The translations under genes were made by a program, and so were the position numbers. From Bacteroidales bacterium (lineage in GTDB: Bacteria; Bacteroidota; Bacteroidia; Bacteroidales; JAADJA01), in contig JAFGBL010000273.1 of NCBI GenBank assembly GCA_016933115.1, forward strand, positions 1-32,933: DNA of 32,933 nucleotides, given 5' to 3'. How positions within the stretch are numbered: position 1 is the stretch's first letter; every line of letters starts with the position of its first letter. The notes beneath the pieces are model-generated. The model ran no database searches, was not told where the DNA came from, and was given only the letters and a program-made list of their open reading frames with translations. Positions 6,824-13,782 of the stretch are shown in pieces.

Positions 6824-7968
6824 CAATTCTGAATTATTTTATATATGTTGTAAAAAATTTTGATTCCTGTTTCCAGGATATCATCGGGGAAATCATAGTC
6901 AGGATTATGCAAAGCAGGCTGACCGGTTCCTGATCCCAACCCGAAAAGTGCCCCCGGGTAATTGGCAAGGAAATGACCGAAATCCTCCGACCATCTGAAT
7001 GGAGATTCCAGGTTTAGCAGAGTGAGGTTTGATTCTTGTGCAGCCCTGATTACTATTTTGTTGCATTCGGGATCATTTACGGTATTCGGAAATTCTTCCA
7101 CCCACTTGTTTTCAAGTTTAATATTTTTTAATTCGGCATTTTTACGGATGGTTTCTAAAACAAATCTTTTTATATCCTCAAAATCATCGGCCATGGTTGC
7201 CCTGATGGTAAACATCATTTCAGCAAAACCGGGGCTGGTACCAAAGGCTTTTTCACCCAACCGGGCATAAATAGGGGTCACAATTTTAATTTTGTTATGG
7301 TCATTTCCCGGTAGCATATATTTCTCCAGGTCTTTAATAATATTAGCCATAACTAAAGCAGGGTTTAATCCTTTTTCCGGCTCTGCAGCATGTGAAGTCT
7401 TGCCCGACAAATGAGACTTCAAACCGGTAGAAGCTGATGCAAATACACCATCCTTGATCAATAAAGTGTTTTTTGGATATCCAGGGAGGTTGTGCAAAGC
7501 GAAAATATAGTCTGGTTCCAGTTTTTTGAATTTCGGGTCATTCAGAACGCGGATTGCACCCTGGCCAGTTTCTTCAGCCGGCTGAAACAGCAATATAACC
7601 CTGCCCCTGAACGGTGGAGTTTGTTGCAGCAGTTGTGCCATCCCAACGAGGATTGCCATATGCCCATCATGTCCACACTTATGTGAAGTTCCATAGATTT
7701 CGGAACGATGAAAAAAGTTATTGATCTCATCAATGGGCAAAGCATCCAGTTCGCAACGAAACATAACTGCAGGGCCCGGATGGGCTCCTTTAAAAATTAA
7801 TGCAAGCCCGTTACCTCCAATGTTTTCTACTATTTTATCGGGCTTAAATGGAGATACAGCTTTTTTGATTCGAAGGGCAGTTCCGGTTTCATGATCCGAT
7901 AATTCGGGATGACGGTGTAAATCCTTACGTAAATCTATCAAACTACTTAAAAATGATTTTGAAATCAT
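6823..7968 (-). CDS. M20D-family amidohydrolase (N-acyl amino acid / hippurate hydrolase type)
   Basis: A 381-residue binuclear metallo-amidohydrolase. Metal ligands are visible in KCGHDGH (Cys98, His100, His103), the AEE pair Glu132-Glu133, His159 in HNLPG, and the late SEDFGHF and LHNPDYDF blocks. The family removes acyl groups (acetyl, benzoyl, indole-acetyl) from amino acids or processes N-acetyl-diaminopimelate. No signal peptide, so cytoplasmic. Its ATG overlaps the sigma-factor stop as ATGA, and its own stop overlaps alr, so translation is coupled with both. In this setting it probably releases the free amino acid handled by the downstream racemases (inference). Confidence 0.88.
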   Translation of the reverse strand: MISKSFLSSLIDLRKDLHRHPELSDHETGTALRIKKAVSPFKPDKIVENIGGNGLALIFKGAHPGPAVMFRCELDALPIDEINNFFHRSEIYGTSHKCGHDGHMAILVGMAQLLQQTPPFRGRVILLFQPAEETGQGAIRVLNDPKFKKLEPDYIFALHNLPGYPKNTLLIKDGVFASASTGLKSHLSGKTSHAAEPEKGLNPALVMANIIKDLEKYMLPGNDHNKIKIVTPIYARLGEKAFGTSPGFAEMMFTIRATMADDFEDIKRFVLETIRKNAELKNIKLENKWVEEFPNTVNDPECNKIVIRAAQESNLTLLNLESPFRWSEDFGHFLANYPGALFGLGSGTGQPALHNPDYDFPDDILETGIKIFYNIYKIIQN

Positions 7969-8828
7969 TGAGCAAGGTATTTTTTTAACAATTTTTGTTT
8001 CGAAGGTTTTCTCAAATCCCTGATCGCTCTGTCTTTGATCTGTCGGGCACGTTCCCTGCTGATATCCAGCAACTGGCCTATTTCGATCAATGTTTTAGGT
8101 GTTCCTGACAAACCAAAATAAAGTGCCACAACCTCTTTTTCTCGGGCCGGCAATGTCCCCAAAATCCGCATTATCTCTTGTTTCAACGACTGGCTCATCA
8201 AAGGTTCATCCGGTTCCATTACTTCCTTATCCTCCATGAAGTCAATCATTTTTCTATCCTTGTCTTCGATGGCCGGTGCATCGATTGAAACCTGCCTGCT
8301 GTTACTTTTTAAATAAGTTTCCAGTTTGTGCAGCGAAATGTCCATTAATTTGGCAAGTTCTTCAGAAGTGGGCAGCCGGTCGTTTTCCTGTTGAAATTTC
8401 ATAGTGACTTTGCTGATCTGTCGCAAAGCGCCAACTTTATTTACGGGGAGGCGCACAATCCTCGATTGCTCGGCAATGGCAGAAAGAATGGACTGGCGGA
8501 TCCACCAGACAGCATAACTGATGAATTTGAACCCCCTTGTTTCATCAAACAGCCGTGCAGCTTTTATCAATCCCAGGTTGCCTTCATTGATGAGATCCTG
8601 AAGATTGAGACCCCGGTTCTGGTATTGTTTGGCAACAGAAACAACAAACCTCAGGTTGGCCTTAACCAGTTTCTCCAAAGCTTTGTGATCCCCTTTTTTA
8701 ATTTTTTTCGCCAGTATAATTTCTTCATCAGGCGAAATCATTTCCACCTTTGCGATGTCCTGAAGGTACTTTTCAAAAGAGGTTGAATCCCTTCTGGTTA
8801 TTGATCTAGTTATAACTAGTTGCCTCAT
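7965..8828 (-). CDS. RNA polymerase sigma-70 factor, RpoD-type but divergent
   Basis: A 287-residue sigma factor of Bacteroidota RpoD architecture: short region 1.2 (SFEKYLQDIAKVEMIS), region 2 (49-126, with NLRFVVSVAKQYQNRGL, INEGNLGLIKAA, FISYAVWWIRQSI), region 3 and region 4 (220-272). Length and the MRQL start equal the primary sigma factor, but region 4.2 reads TLIEIGQLLDISRERARQIKDRAIRDLR, whereas the primary factor usually has MTLEEIG and RERVRQIKEKAI. I think it is a paralogue (group 2-like) rather than the main sigma, though this is not certain. Its stop overlaps the amidohydrolase start by four bases, and only 51 bases separate it from the transporter upstream with no promoter visible. 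Confidence 0.85.
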   Translation of the reverse strand: MRQLVITRSITRRDSTSFEKYLQDIAKVEMISPDEEIILAKKIKKGDHKALEKLVKANLRFVVSVAKQYQNRGLNLQDLINEGNLGLIKAARLFDETRGFKFISYAVWWIRQSILSAIAEQSRIVRLPVNKVGALRQISKVTMKFQQENDRLPTSEELAKLMDISLHKLETYLKSNSRQVSIDAPAIEDKDRKMIDFMEDKEVMEPDEPLMSQSLKQEIMRILGTLPAREKEVVALYFGLSGTPKTLIEIGQLLDISRERARQIKDRAIRDLRKPSKQKLLKKYLAQ

Positions 8829-8879
8829 TAAAACAATATTTTATTTTAATTTATAAAGTTGTAAAATCCTGAAATTCCT

Positions 8880-10763
8880 TTAGTTTTTATAGTATCGCAT
8901 TTCGAGGTACGGATTTTTAAAACCAACCTTTTCATAAAGAAATCGGGCAGGGTTATCTTCTTCAACATGCAGAGCGATATCGCCCTCGGTCATTTGAATG
9001 GCTTTTTCCATCAGCTTTTTGCCGATCCCATTGCCCCTGAAATCGCGGTGAACAGCAATATAAACAAGAATGTTTTCAGGAATATATCCTTTCATGTTTG
9101 TCTTGTTTATGACTACTGCACCCTGCATAGTACCGTTTTCTTTAATATATAAAACGAGTCCCCCGAAGGCCGGATTGTGATTCAGTGCATAATCAACAGC
9201 ACGTTCGATGTGTTCCCATTTATCTCCATATTCGTCCAGATGTTTGTAAAGAAAATCAACTATTTCTCTCTTCTCCAAAGAAGAAACCGAATCGGATGTA
9301 TTATAAACCTGAATTTTCATAGCATTGATAATTTTATTTTTAAATAATAAACTATTAAGTGAGTAAAACACGATTGCCGATATGGCAATACCAAAAACAT
9401 TAGGATCAAGACCCAATGGAAGGGGTAAATTGGCAATGATCAACGAAATGGTTGTTCCTCCTCCCAGAATCATGGCAAAGAAGGCTGCTTGCGGATTTGG
9501 TTTTTTTAAATACAATGCTCCCAATACCGGAACAAACAGACCTGAAACCATGAAAGCATAAGAGTAAAGCATCAATTCGAGTACATTGCTCATTTTGACC
9601 GCAAGAAGCAGGGCAAACCCACCGAGCAGCAATGTGACGATTTGTGACAGTCTGATATTACTTATTTTCATCTTCAGGCGTTTCGGCGATTTCATTAAAA
9701 TATCCGTCAGGACATTGCCTGAAGAAGCCATCAGGCAACTGTCGGCTGTTGACATGATGGCAGAAAAATAGACCGACATCATGATCCCAAGTAAACCAAC
9801 CGGCAACACGTGAACAAGCAATAATGGCAAACCCAGTTCAGGGTCCATGGATGAGGGATCGGAATATCCGAATTGTGTGAACATACCGTTGGTTGCAGCT
9901 ACTTTTGCCAGCAATCCCAATGTTACTCCCAGGAATGCCATAACCGGCCATTCAAATACGCCCGCTATAAACCATGCCTTTTGGGCTTCTCTGGAGCTTT
10001 TGGAAGCATAAATCCTTTGGTATAATGTCATCCCAACAAACCAAATCGGTACGATGGTGGCCATCCAGTTGATGAATTGTTGCCACGTAAGATTGAACAG
10101 TGAAAAGTAATCGTGCGAAAGTGTGTCAGAAATTACCTGCCAGCCACCCACCAGGTTATAGGCAACAGGAATACCTATTAAAGCCAATCCGGCGATGAGT
10201 ACCGACCATTGGATCGTATCGGTAAAAATTACGGCTTTCAGGCCGCCCAAAACCGTATATCCGATAATTATCCCTCCCATGATGAGTACTGCATTTTCAA
10301 GGTTTATAAATGGAAATGCGGCATTTGCAAGTTTGGCACCTGCCAACACCTGCGAACTGGTAAATCCGATATATCCGAGCGCTGAAATGATGCCTGCCAG
10401 AAAGGCCACCCGTCCGTCATAAAAGTGTTCAAATAATTGAGGAAAAGTCAATAATTTTTTTTCATTGGAGAGCTTCCAAACCCTAGGTACAAGCACCAGG
10501 GCTGCTATCCATGCTCCGATTAAACCGGTAAATAGCAACCATGAACCTGATAAACCCATAACAAACCCTAATCCACCCAAGCCAATGGAAAAGCCTCCGC
10601 CCACATCGGTTGCTACTACGGATAACCCGATATGCCATTTGCCGATACCTCGTCCGCCAACATAATAATCCTCATCGGTTTTATTCTTTCCGAAAAAATA
10701 AAACCCGATTCCGATCATGGCAAGGAAATAGATTAAAAATATGGCAATATCTATATTATGCAT
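8880..10763 (-). CDS. Sodium:solute symporter (SSS) fused to C-terminal GNAT acetyltransferase
   Basis: A 627-residue fusion. Residues 1-475 form an SSS (PutP-like) transporter with about 13 TMs, GGGFSIGLGGLG near 55-66 and the sodium-site stretch STADSCLMASSGN (338-350). Residues 482-627 form a GNAT N-acetyltransferase with the acetyl-CoA loop RGNGIG (576-581), preceded by VHRDF, and a NPARFLYEKVGF end. The frame is open through the junction (INAMKIQVY); Met482 (ATG at 9320) could be a second start, but no Shine-Dalgarno sequence is evident there. A GGAG precedes the ATG at 10763. Substrate unknown; the racemase and amidohydrolase neighbours point to an amino acid or amine. A promoter at 10935-10964 gives a leader of about 165 bases. 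Confidence 0.9.
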   Translation of the reverse strand: MHNIDIAIFLIYFLAMIGIGFYFFGKNKTDEDYYVGGRGIGKWHIGLSVVATDVGGGFSIGLGGLGFVMGLSGSWLLFTGLIGAWIAALVLVPRVWKLSNEKKLLTFPQLFEHFYDGRVAFLAGIISALGYIGFTSSQVLAGAKLANAAFPFINLENAVLIMGGIIIGYTVLGGLKAVIFTDTIQWSVLIAGLALIGIPVAYNLVGGWQVISDTLSHDYFSLFNLTWQQFINWMATIVPIWFVGMTLYQRIYASKSSREAQKAWFIAGVFEWPVMAFLGVTLGLLAKVAATNGMFTQFGYSDPSSMDPELGLPLLLVHVLPVGLLGIMMSVYFSAIMSTADSCLMASSGNVLTDILMKSPKRLKMKISNIRLSQIVTLLLGGFALLLAVKMSNVLELMLYSYAFMVSGLFVPVLGALYLKKPNPQAAFFAMILGGGTTISLIIANLPLPLGLDPNVFGIAISAIVFYSLNSLLFKNKIINAMKIQVYNTSDSVSSLEKREIVDFLYKHLDEYGDKWEHIERAVDYALNHNPAFGGLVLYIKENGTMQGAVVINKTNMKGYIPENILVYIAVHRDFRGNGIGKKLMEKAIQMTEGDIALHVEEDNPARFLYEKVGFKNPYLEMRYYKN

Positions 10764-10835
10764 TACTGCTCCTATAGAGGTTGATTTAAATGTTTAAGTA
10801 AGAAAAATGATTACTTTAAGGAAGGTAAAGAGAAG

Positions 10836-10913
10836 CTAAGGATCTATAAAAATATAGGGAAACATATTTCTCATCAGGGATTGTCCTATTTTTGTGCGTC
10901 TTTCAGTCTGCAT
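10836..10913 (-). other. Possible 25-codon leader ORF of the SSS-GNAT transcript
   Basis: Within the predicted leader a short frame starts at ATG 10913, about 15 bases after the expected transcription start, and ends at TAG 10836. The product would be MQTERRTKIGQS... followed by a hydrophobic-aromatic end (FPYIFIDP). It may be chance; a regulatory leader peptide is the alternative. No known riboswitch class was recognised in the leader (10764-10928). Confidence 0.2.
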
Positions 10914-10934
10914 ACCGATGGTGTTTTCGGCCTG

Positions 10935-10964
10935 CAAAATTACGAATTTAATCTGAAAATTCAA
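10935..10964 (-). promoter_or_regulatory. Promoter of the SSS-GNAT operon
   Basis: Minus strand: TTG (10962-10964), 19-base spacer, TAATTTTG (10935-10942), an exact Bacteroidota-type promoter just beyond the stop of the HDAC-like gene. No equally good element lies between SSS and the end of the operon at 4366, so it may drive all six genes. Confidence 0.65.
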
Positions 10965-10977
10965 AGTAAGCAATAGG

Positions 10978-11865
10978 TTAGCCTATTGACATCATCTGGT
11001 CAAAGCTACTTTTTATCGGGCGGGAACCCACATTAATCCCTTCGACAAAATGTGATACGCATTGGTAAATATCATTGTGATAGCCACCTTCCAAAACTGC
11101 AAAAATATTTTTAAAAGCCCTTCCAAGTCTAAAACCGCATTCGTAATATGCTTTCAAGGTAAAATTGAAATTCATCATCTTATCCAGGTGGTAACCGTCA
11201 AAACCTGCTGAAACACCTACAAAATCCGGTTCAAAACTCCGGGCAATTTCAATGGCTTTATCGAGTGAAGACAGCAAGACCTTATCATCACTGCCAGGCA
11301 TAAAAGTGAAGTTCAATGTGAAACCTTTTCCTTGCCCCGTTCCTGTTTCCGTTGGCAGACCTGTAAAAGGGAAAGTAAAAGACTGATGGAATGAAATAAA
11401 AAAAACTTTATCACTATCATAAAAAATATCTTGTGTTCCATTACCATGATGTGCATCAATATCGATAATGAGTACTTTTTTCCCTTGATTGACAAGTTTT
11501 TGTGTAGCTATTGCGATATTATTGAAAAGGCAAAAACCAGAATTGCAATCGCGCCCTGCATGATGTCCAGGTGGCCTGACAACAGCAAAATCACCTTGTT
11601 GGGAAGCTAAAATAGAAAGACCAATGGCTGTTTTGGCAGCTTCATAACTTTCCGGTGTAAGGTGAACTTCTGCGAGGGTTTCGCTGTTCATGCATGCTTT
11701 CTTTATCCGATCATAGTAATGTTTCGAATGTATTAAACCGATATGTTCTTCTCCGTCGGCTTCAGTATCGGGGCAATGTTTTGAGAATTCCTCAATCCGG
11801 TATGGCCCTTCGTGTTCACTCCCAACGTTGTGATGTAAAAACTTGCTGTTGAATAAAATTTGCAT
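10978..11865 (-). CDS. Histone deacetylase-fold amidohydrolase (acetylpolyamine/acetyl-lysine type)
   Basis: A 295-residue zinc deacetylase of the arginase/HDAC fold. The active site is complete: His101-His102 in RPPGHHAG, zinc ligands Asp137 and His139 in DIDAHHGNG, Asp223 in SAGFDGYHLD, and Tyr262 in LEGGYH. Bacterial members remove acetyl groups from acetylpolyamines, other small amides or protein lysines. No signal peptide, so cytoplasmic. It lies on the same strand just before the transporter-acetyltransferase operon, but that operon has its own promoter in the gap. The pairing with a GNAT domain suggests related acetyl chemistry (inference). Confidence 0.9.
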   Translation of the reverse strand: MQILFNSKFLHHNVGSEHEGPYRIEEFSKHCPDTEADGEEHIGLIHSKHYYDRIKKACMNSETLAEVHLTPESYEAAKTAIGLSILASQQGDFAVVRPPGHHAGRDCNSGFCLFNNIAIATQKLVNQGKKVLIIDIDAHHGNGTQDIFYDSDKVFFISFHQSFTFPFTGLPTETGTGQGKGFTLNFTFMPGSDDKVLLSSLDKAIEIARSFEPDFVGVSAGFDGYHLDKMMNFNFTLKAYYECGFRLGRAFKNIFAVLEGGYHNDIYQCVSHFVEGINVGSRPIKSSFDQMMSIG

Positions 11866-11883
11866 TCTAATAGAAAATAACCG

Positions 11884-11914
11884 TTACCCGGGTAAAAGTA
11901 CAAAAACACTTTTA
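11884..11914. repeat. Palindromes upstream of the HDAC-like gene
   Basis: A perfect 12-base palindrome, TTACCCGGGTAA (11884-11895), lies 19 bases upstream of the HDAC ATG and is followed by an inverted repeat TAAAAGT / ACTTTTA (11893-11899 and 11908-11914). No -7 element for the HDAC gene was found, so these may be operator sequence. Role inferred. Confidence 0.35.
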
Positions 11915-11960
11915 TAAATAAACGTGATATCTGCTTTTCGTTCATTTTTATTGAAAAATT

Positions 11961-11990
11961 TTGCCTTCATACTTAGTTTTTATACATTTG
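11961..11990 (+). promoter_or_regulatory. Promoter of the small Cys protein gene
   Basis: TTG (11961-11963), 19-base spacer, TACATTTG (11983-11990) on the plus strand, 36 bases before the ATG at 12027: an exact match to the Bacteroidota consensus and the main reason for accepting this short gene. Confidence 0.6.
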
Positions 11991-12026
11991 AGGGCAAAAC
12001 ACATTGAGTAATATCATATATTTATC

Positions 12027-12245
12027 ATGAAAAAAATTGATACTTCTATACTTTCGACGGATGAATGCTGGGGAGTTCAAATTAACGGGCTGGGCCATTG
12101 CCGAAGAATAAACTGCAAATGGCAGGGTTTAACGGCATGTGAAGGAAAAAATATTATTTTAACCGGATATAATTCTAAAGGATACAAGGTTGGCGAATCG
12201 GGCATCGAAAAGAAATCCAGGAAAGAAAGTGTATCCAAAATATAA
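12027..12245 (+). CDS. Small four-Cys protein, unknown function
   Basis: A 72-residue protein with Cys14, Cys25, Cys30 and Cys38 (ECWGV, GHCRRINCKWQGLTACEGKN), then a GYNSKGYKVG segment and a basic tail. The Cys spacing C-x10-C-x4-C-x7-C would suit a Zn or Fe-S site. I do not recognise the family; it is not obviously homologous to the other four-Cys protein at 4366-4596, whose spacing differs. ATG start, own promoter at 11961-11990. It converges on the hydrogenase operon and its stop overlaps that operon's terminator. Confidence 0.6.
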   Translation: MKKIDTSILSTDECWGVQINGLGHCRRINCKWQGLTACEGKNIILTGYNSKGYKVGESGIEKKSRKESVSKI

Positions 12246-12271
12246 AAAAACCCGGTAGCAAGTATCGGGTT
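12244..12271 (-). terminator. Intrinsic terminator of the hydrogenase operon
   Basis: On the minus strand a nine-pair stem (one G-U), AACCCGATA / TACCGGGTT (RNA strand order), with a five-base loop CTTGC, runs directly into a T7 tract (plus positions 44-50 of the 12200s are all A). It lies 20 bases beyond the stop of the DHOD-like gene. Confidence 0.85.
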
Positions 12272-12290
12272 CAAACCATATACCGGAGTT

Positions 12291-13274
12291 TTATCTTTTA
12301 TAAATCTCTTGTTTCAAATACTGGATGCGTTCAAATTTATTATTGCATTCATTTTCCTGCCGGCATATTTTACCCCGGAATTCAGCTATACTATTATATT
12401 TGTGTTTTTTCATCCATTTCTCCAGGTCGAACAATATGGTATCGATATAACTGATGCCATTGTTAAATAATGTGGAGCAAATTTGGGTTGCATGTGCACC
12501 AGCCAGTAAGTGTTTTACCACTCCTTTGTAATCGTGGATTCCGGTTCCTCCTGCAATGTTGCAGTTGAGTGATCCGGCAAGCAAAGCTACCCACCGTAAA
12601 GCTTTTGTTATTTCCAGGGGGCTACTGAGCACATTCTCTCTGACAACTTTTTCAGTTTCAATATCAATATCGGGCCTGTACAACCTGTTGAAAATAACCA
12701 AACCGTTGATCCCTACCTCATCCAGGCGGTTTGTAATCTGAGTAATGTTGGTAAAATAATTGCTTAGCTTAACCGAAATAGGAAGAGTAACATGTTTTTT
12801 CACCTCTGTGACAATTTCCACATATTGGTCTTCTACTTCTTTGCTCGAAATGAATTTATCGAAAGGAAAAATTGCAATATTCAATTCTATTCCGTCGGCA
12901 CCGGCATCTTGCAGGGTCTTTGCAAACTTTGGCCATTCATAGGCCGTCAAACAATTGATGCTGGCAATGATTGGAATATCCGTATGATCCTTGGTTTTTT
13001 TAATCAGATCCAGAACCTGTTTCAGTCCATGTTCTTTTGAATGCTTATTGATATGTTCAATTGCTTCAGGAAACCAAAAATATTTGATATCCTGGTCCAT
13101 CAAAGCGCTCGAATCGGCAATCAATTGTTCTTCGAAAAGAGATTTCAATACAATAGCGCCCGCCCCAACGTCTGCACATTTTTTAATGGTATCTAACTCA
13201 CTGGTCAACTTTGAACTGCTGACAATAATAGGATTTTTCAGTTTTAATCCCATATATTCTGTTGAAAGGTCCAT
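12291..13274 (-). CDS. Dihydroorotate dehydrogenase-like FMN protein, non-canonical
   Basis: A 327-residue TIM-barrel flavoprotein resembling class 1 DHOD (MGLKLKNPIIVSSS at 8-21, VGAGAIVLKS, GADGIELN at 125-132, ISVKLS, GGTGIHDYKG as phosphate-binding loop). Where true DHODs have ELNxSCPN, here the sequence is ELNIAIF (130-136), so the catalytic-loop Cys/Ser is missing and real dihydroorotate oxidation is doubtful. The last 25 residues contain CRQENEC, two Cys that could bind a metal. It is the last gene of the hydrogenase operon, 17 bases after the maturation protease, and before the terminator, so a redox role tied to NAD(H) or hydrogen is likely but undefined. Confidence 0.75.
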   Translation of the reverse strand: MDLSTEYMGLKLKNPIIVSSSKLTSELDTIKKCADVGAGAIVLKSLFEEQLIADSSALMDQDIKYFWFPEAIEHINKHSKEHGLKQVLDLIKKTKDHTDIPIIASINCLTAYEWPKFAKTLQDAGADGIELNIAIFPFDKFISSKEVEDQYVEIVTEVKKHVTLPISVKLSNYFTNITQITNRLDEVGINGLVIFNRLYRPDIDIETEKVVRENVLSSPLEITKALRWVALLAGSLNCNIAGGTGIHDYKGVVKHLLAGAHATQICSTLFNNGISYIDTILFDLEKWMKKHKYNSIAEFRGKICRQENECNNKFERIQYLKQEIYKR

Positions 13275-13291
13275 GATAATATTTTTTTCAG

Positions 13292-13777
13292 TTAAAAATC
13301 TTTGAAATTATTGATGAGGATTTCAGGATGCTGTAATTTTTCCTTTATCGCTTCAAGGGCTATATTGAGGTTTTGCTTCGCTTTTTCTGTCAATCCTTCC
13401 CTAAAATCCCATTCGTATCCCTTGATGTGCAACAAGTATGTTGCCGGGGTTTTTTGATACAATTCTTTGCACAAATTAACAATGTAGCCCGGAGATGCAG
13501 CATGTGTTGTAAACGCAACTTGTGTAGAGGCATCCACCGGCGTAAGGATAAAATTTTCAATATCTTCGGTTGATGCGTCGATAAATAAGGTCAAATCGTT
13601 TTCAGCAACATCCGCAGCATCTTCAATATTCAATTGGTAATTGCTGTCGAAGGTATAATTTTTTAAATTTTGCTCCATGGCCCATTGTTGTAATTTTTCA
13701 ACAAAAGCGTTCCCCAGTCCGTCATCCTGCCGGCCCGGGTTGCCATACCCATAGATTAAAATTTTGTAAACTGACAC
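13292..13777 (-). CDS. hoxW: [NiFe] hydrogenase maturation endopeptidase (HoxW-type)
   Basis: A 161-residue HyaD/HybD-family protease that clips the C-terminal tail of the large subunit once nickel is inserted. Conserved features: GYGNPGRQDDG (10-20) with the nickel-binding acid at Asp18, LNIEDA (Glu52/Asp53) and His92 in TTHAASPG. GTG start at 13777, five bases after the hoxH stop, so it is coupled to its substrate. The partner tail, 24 residues after the last Cys-x-x-Cys-x-x-His of HoxH, is present. Confidence 0.88.
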   Translation of the reverse strand: MSVYKILIYGYGNPGRQDDGLGNAFVEKLQQWAMEQNLKNYTFDSNYQLNIEDAADVAENDLTLFIDASTEDIENFILTPVDASTQVAFTTHAASPGYIVNLCKELYQKTPATYLLHIKGYEWDFREGLTEKAKQNLNIALEAIKEKLQHPEILINNFKDF

Positions 13778-13782
13778 TTCAA

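Noticed and set aside
9301..9350. Splitting the SSS-GNAT gene into two genes
   Set aside because: The frame is open across the junction, no stop codon or Shine-Dalgarno sequence is present, so a fusion is the simplest reading; kept as a question for checking.
10887..10894. Plus-strand TATTTTTG as a promoter
   Set aside because: No TTG at the right spacing and no plus-strand gene follows.
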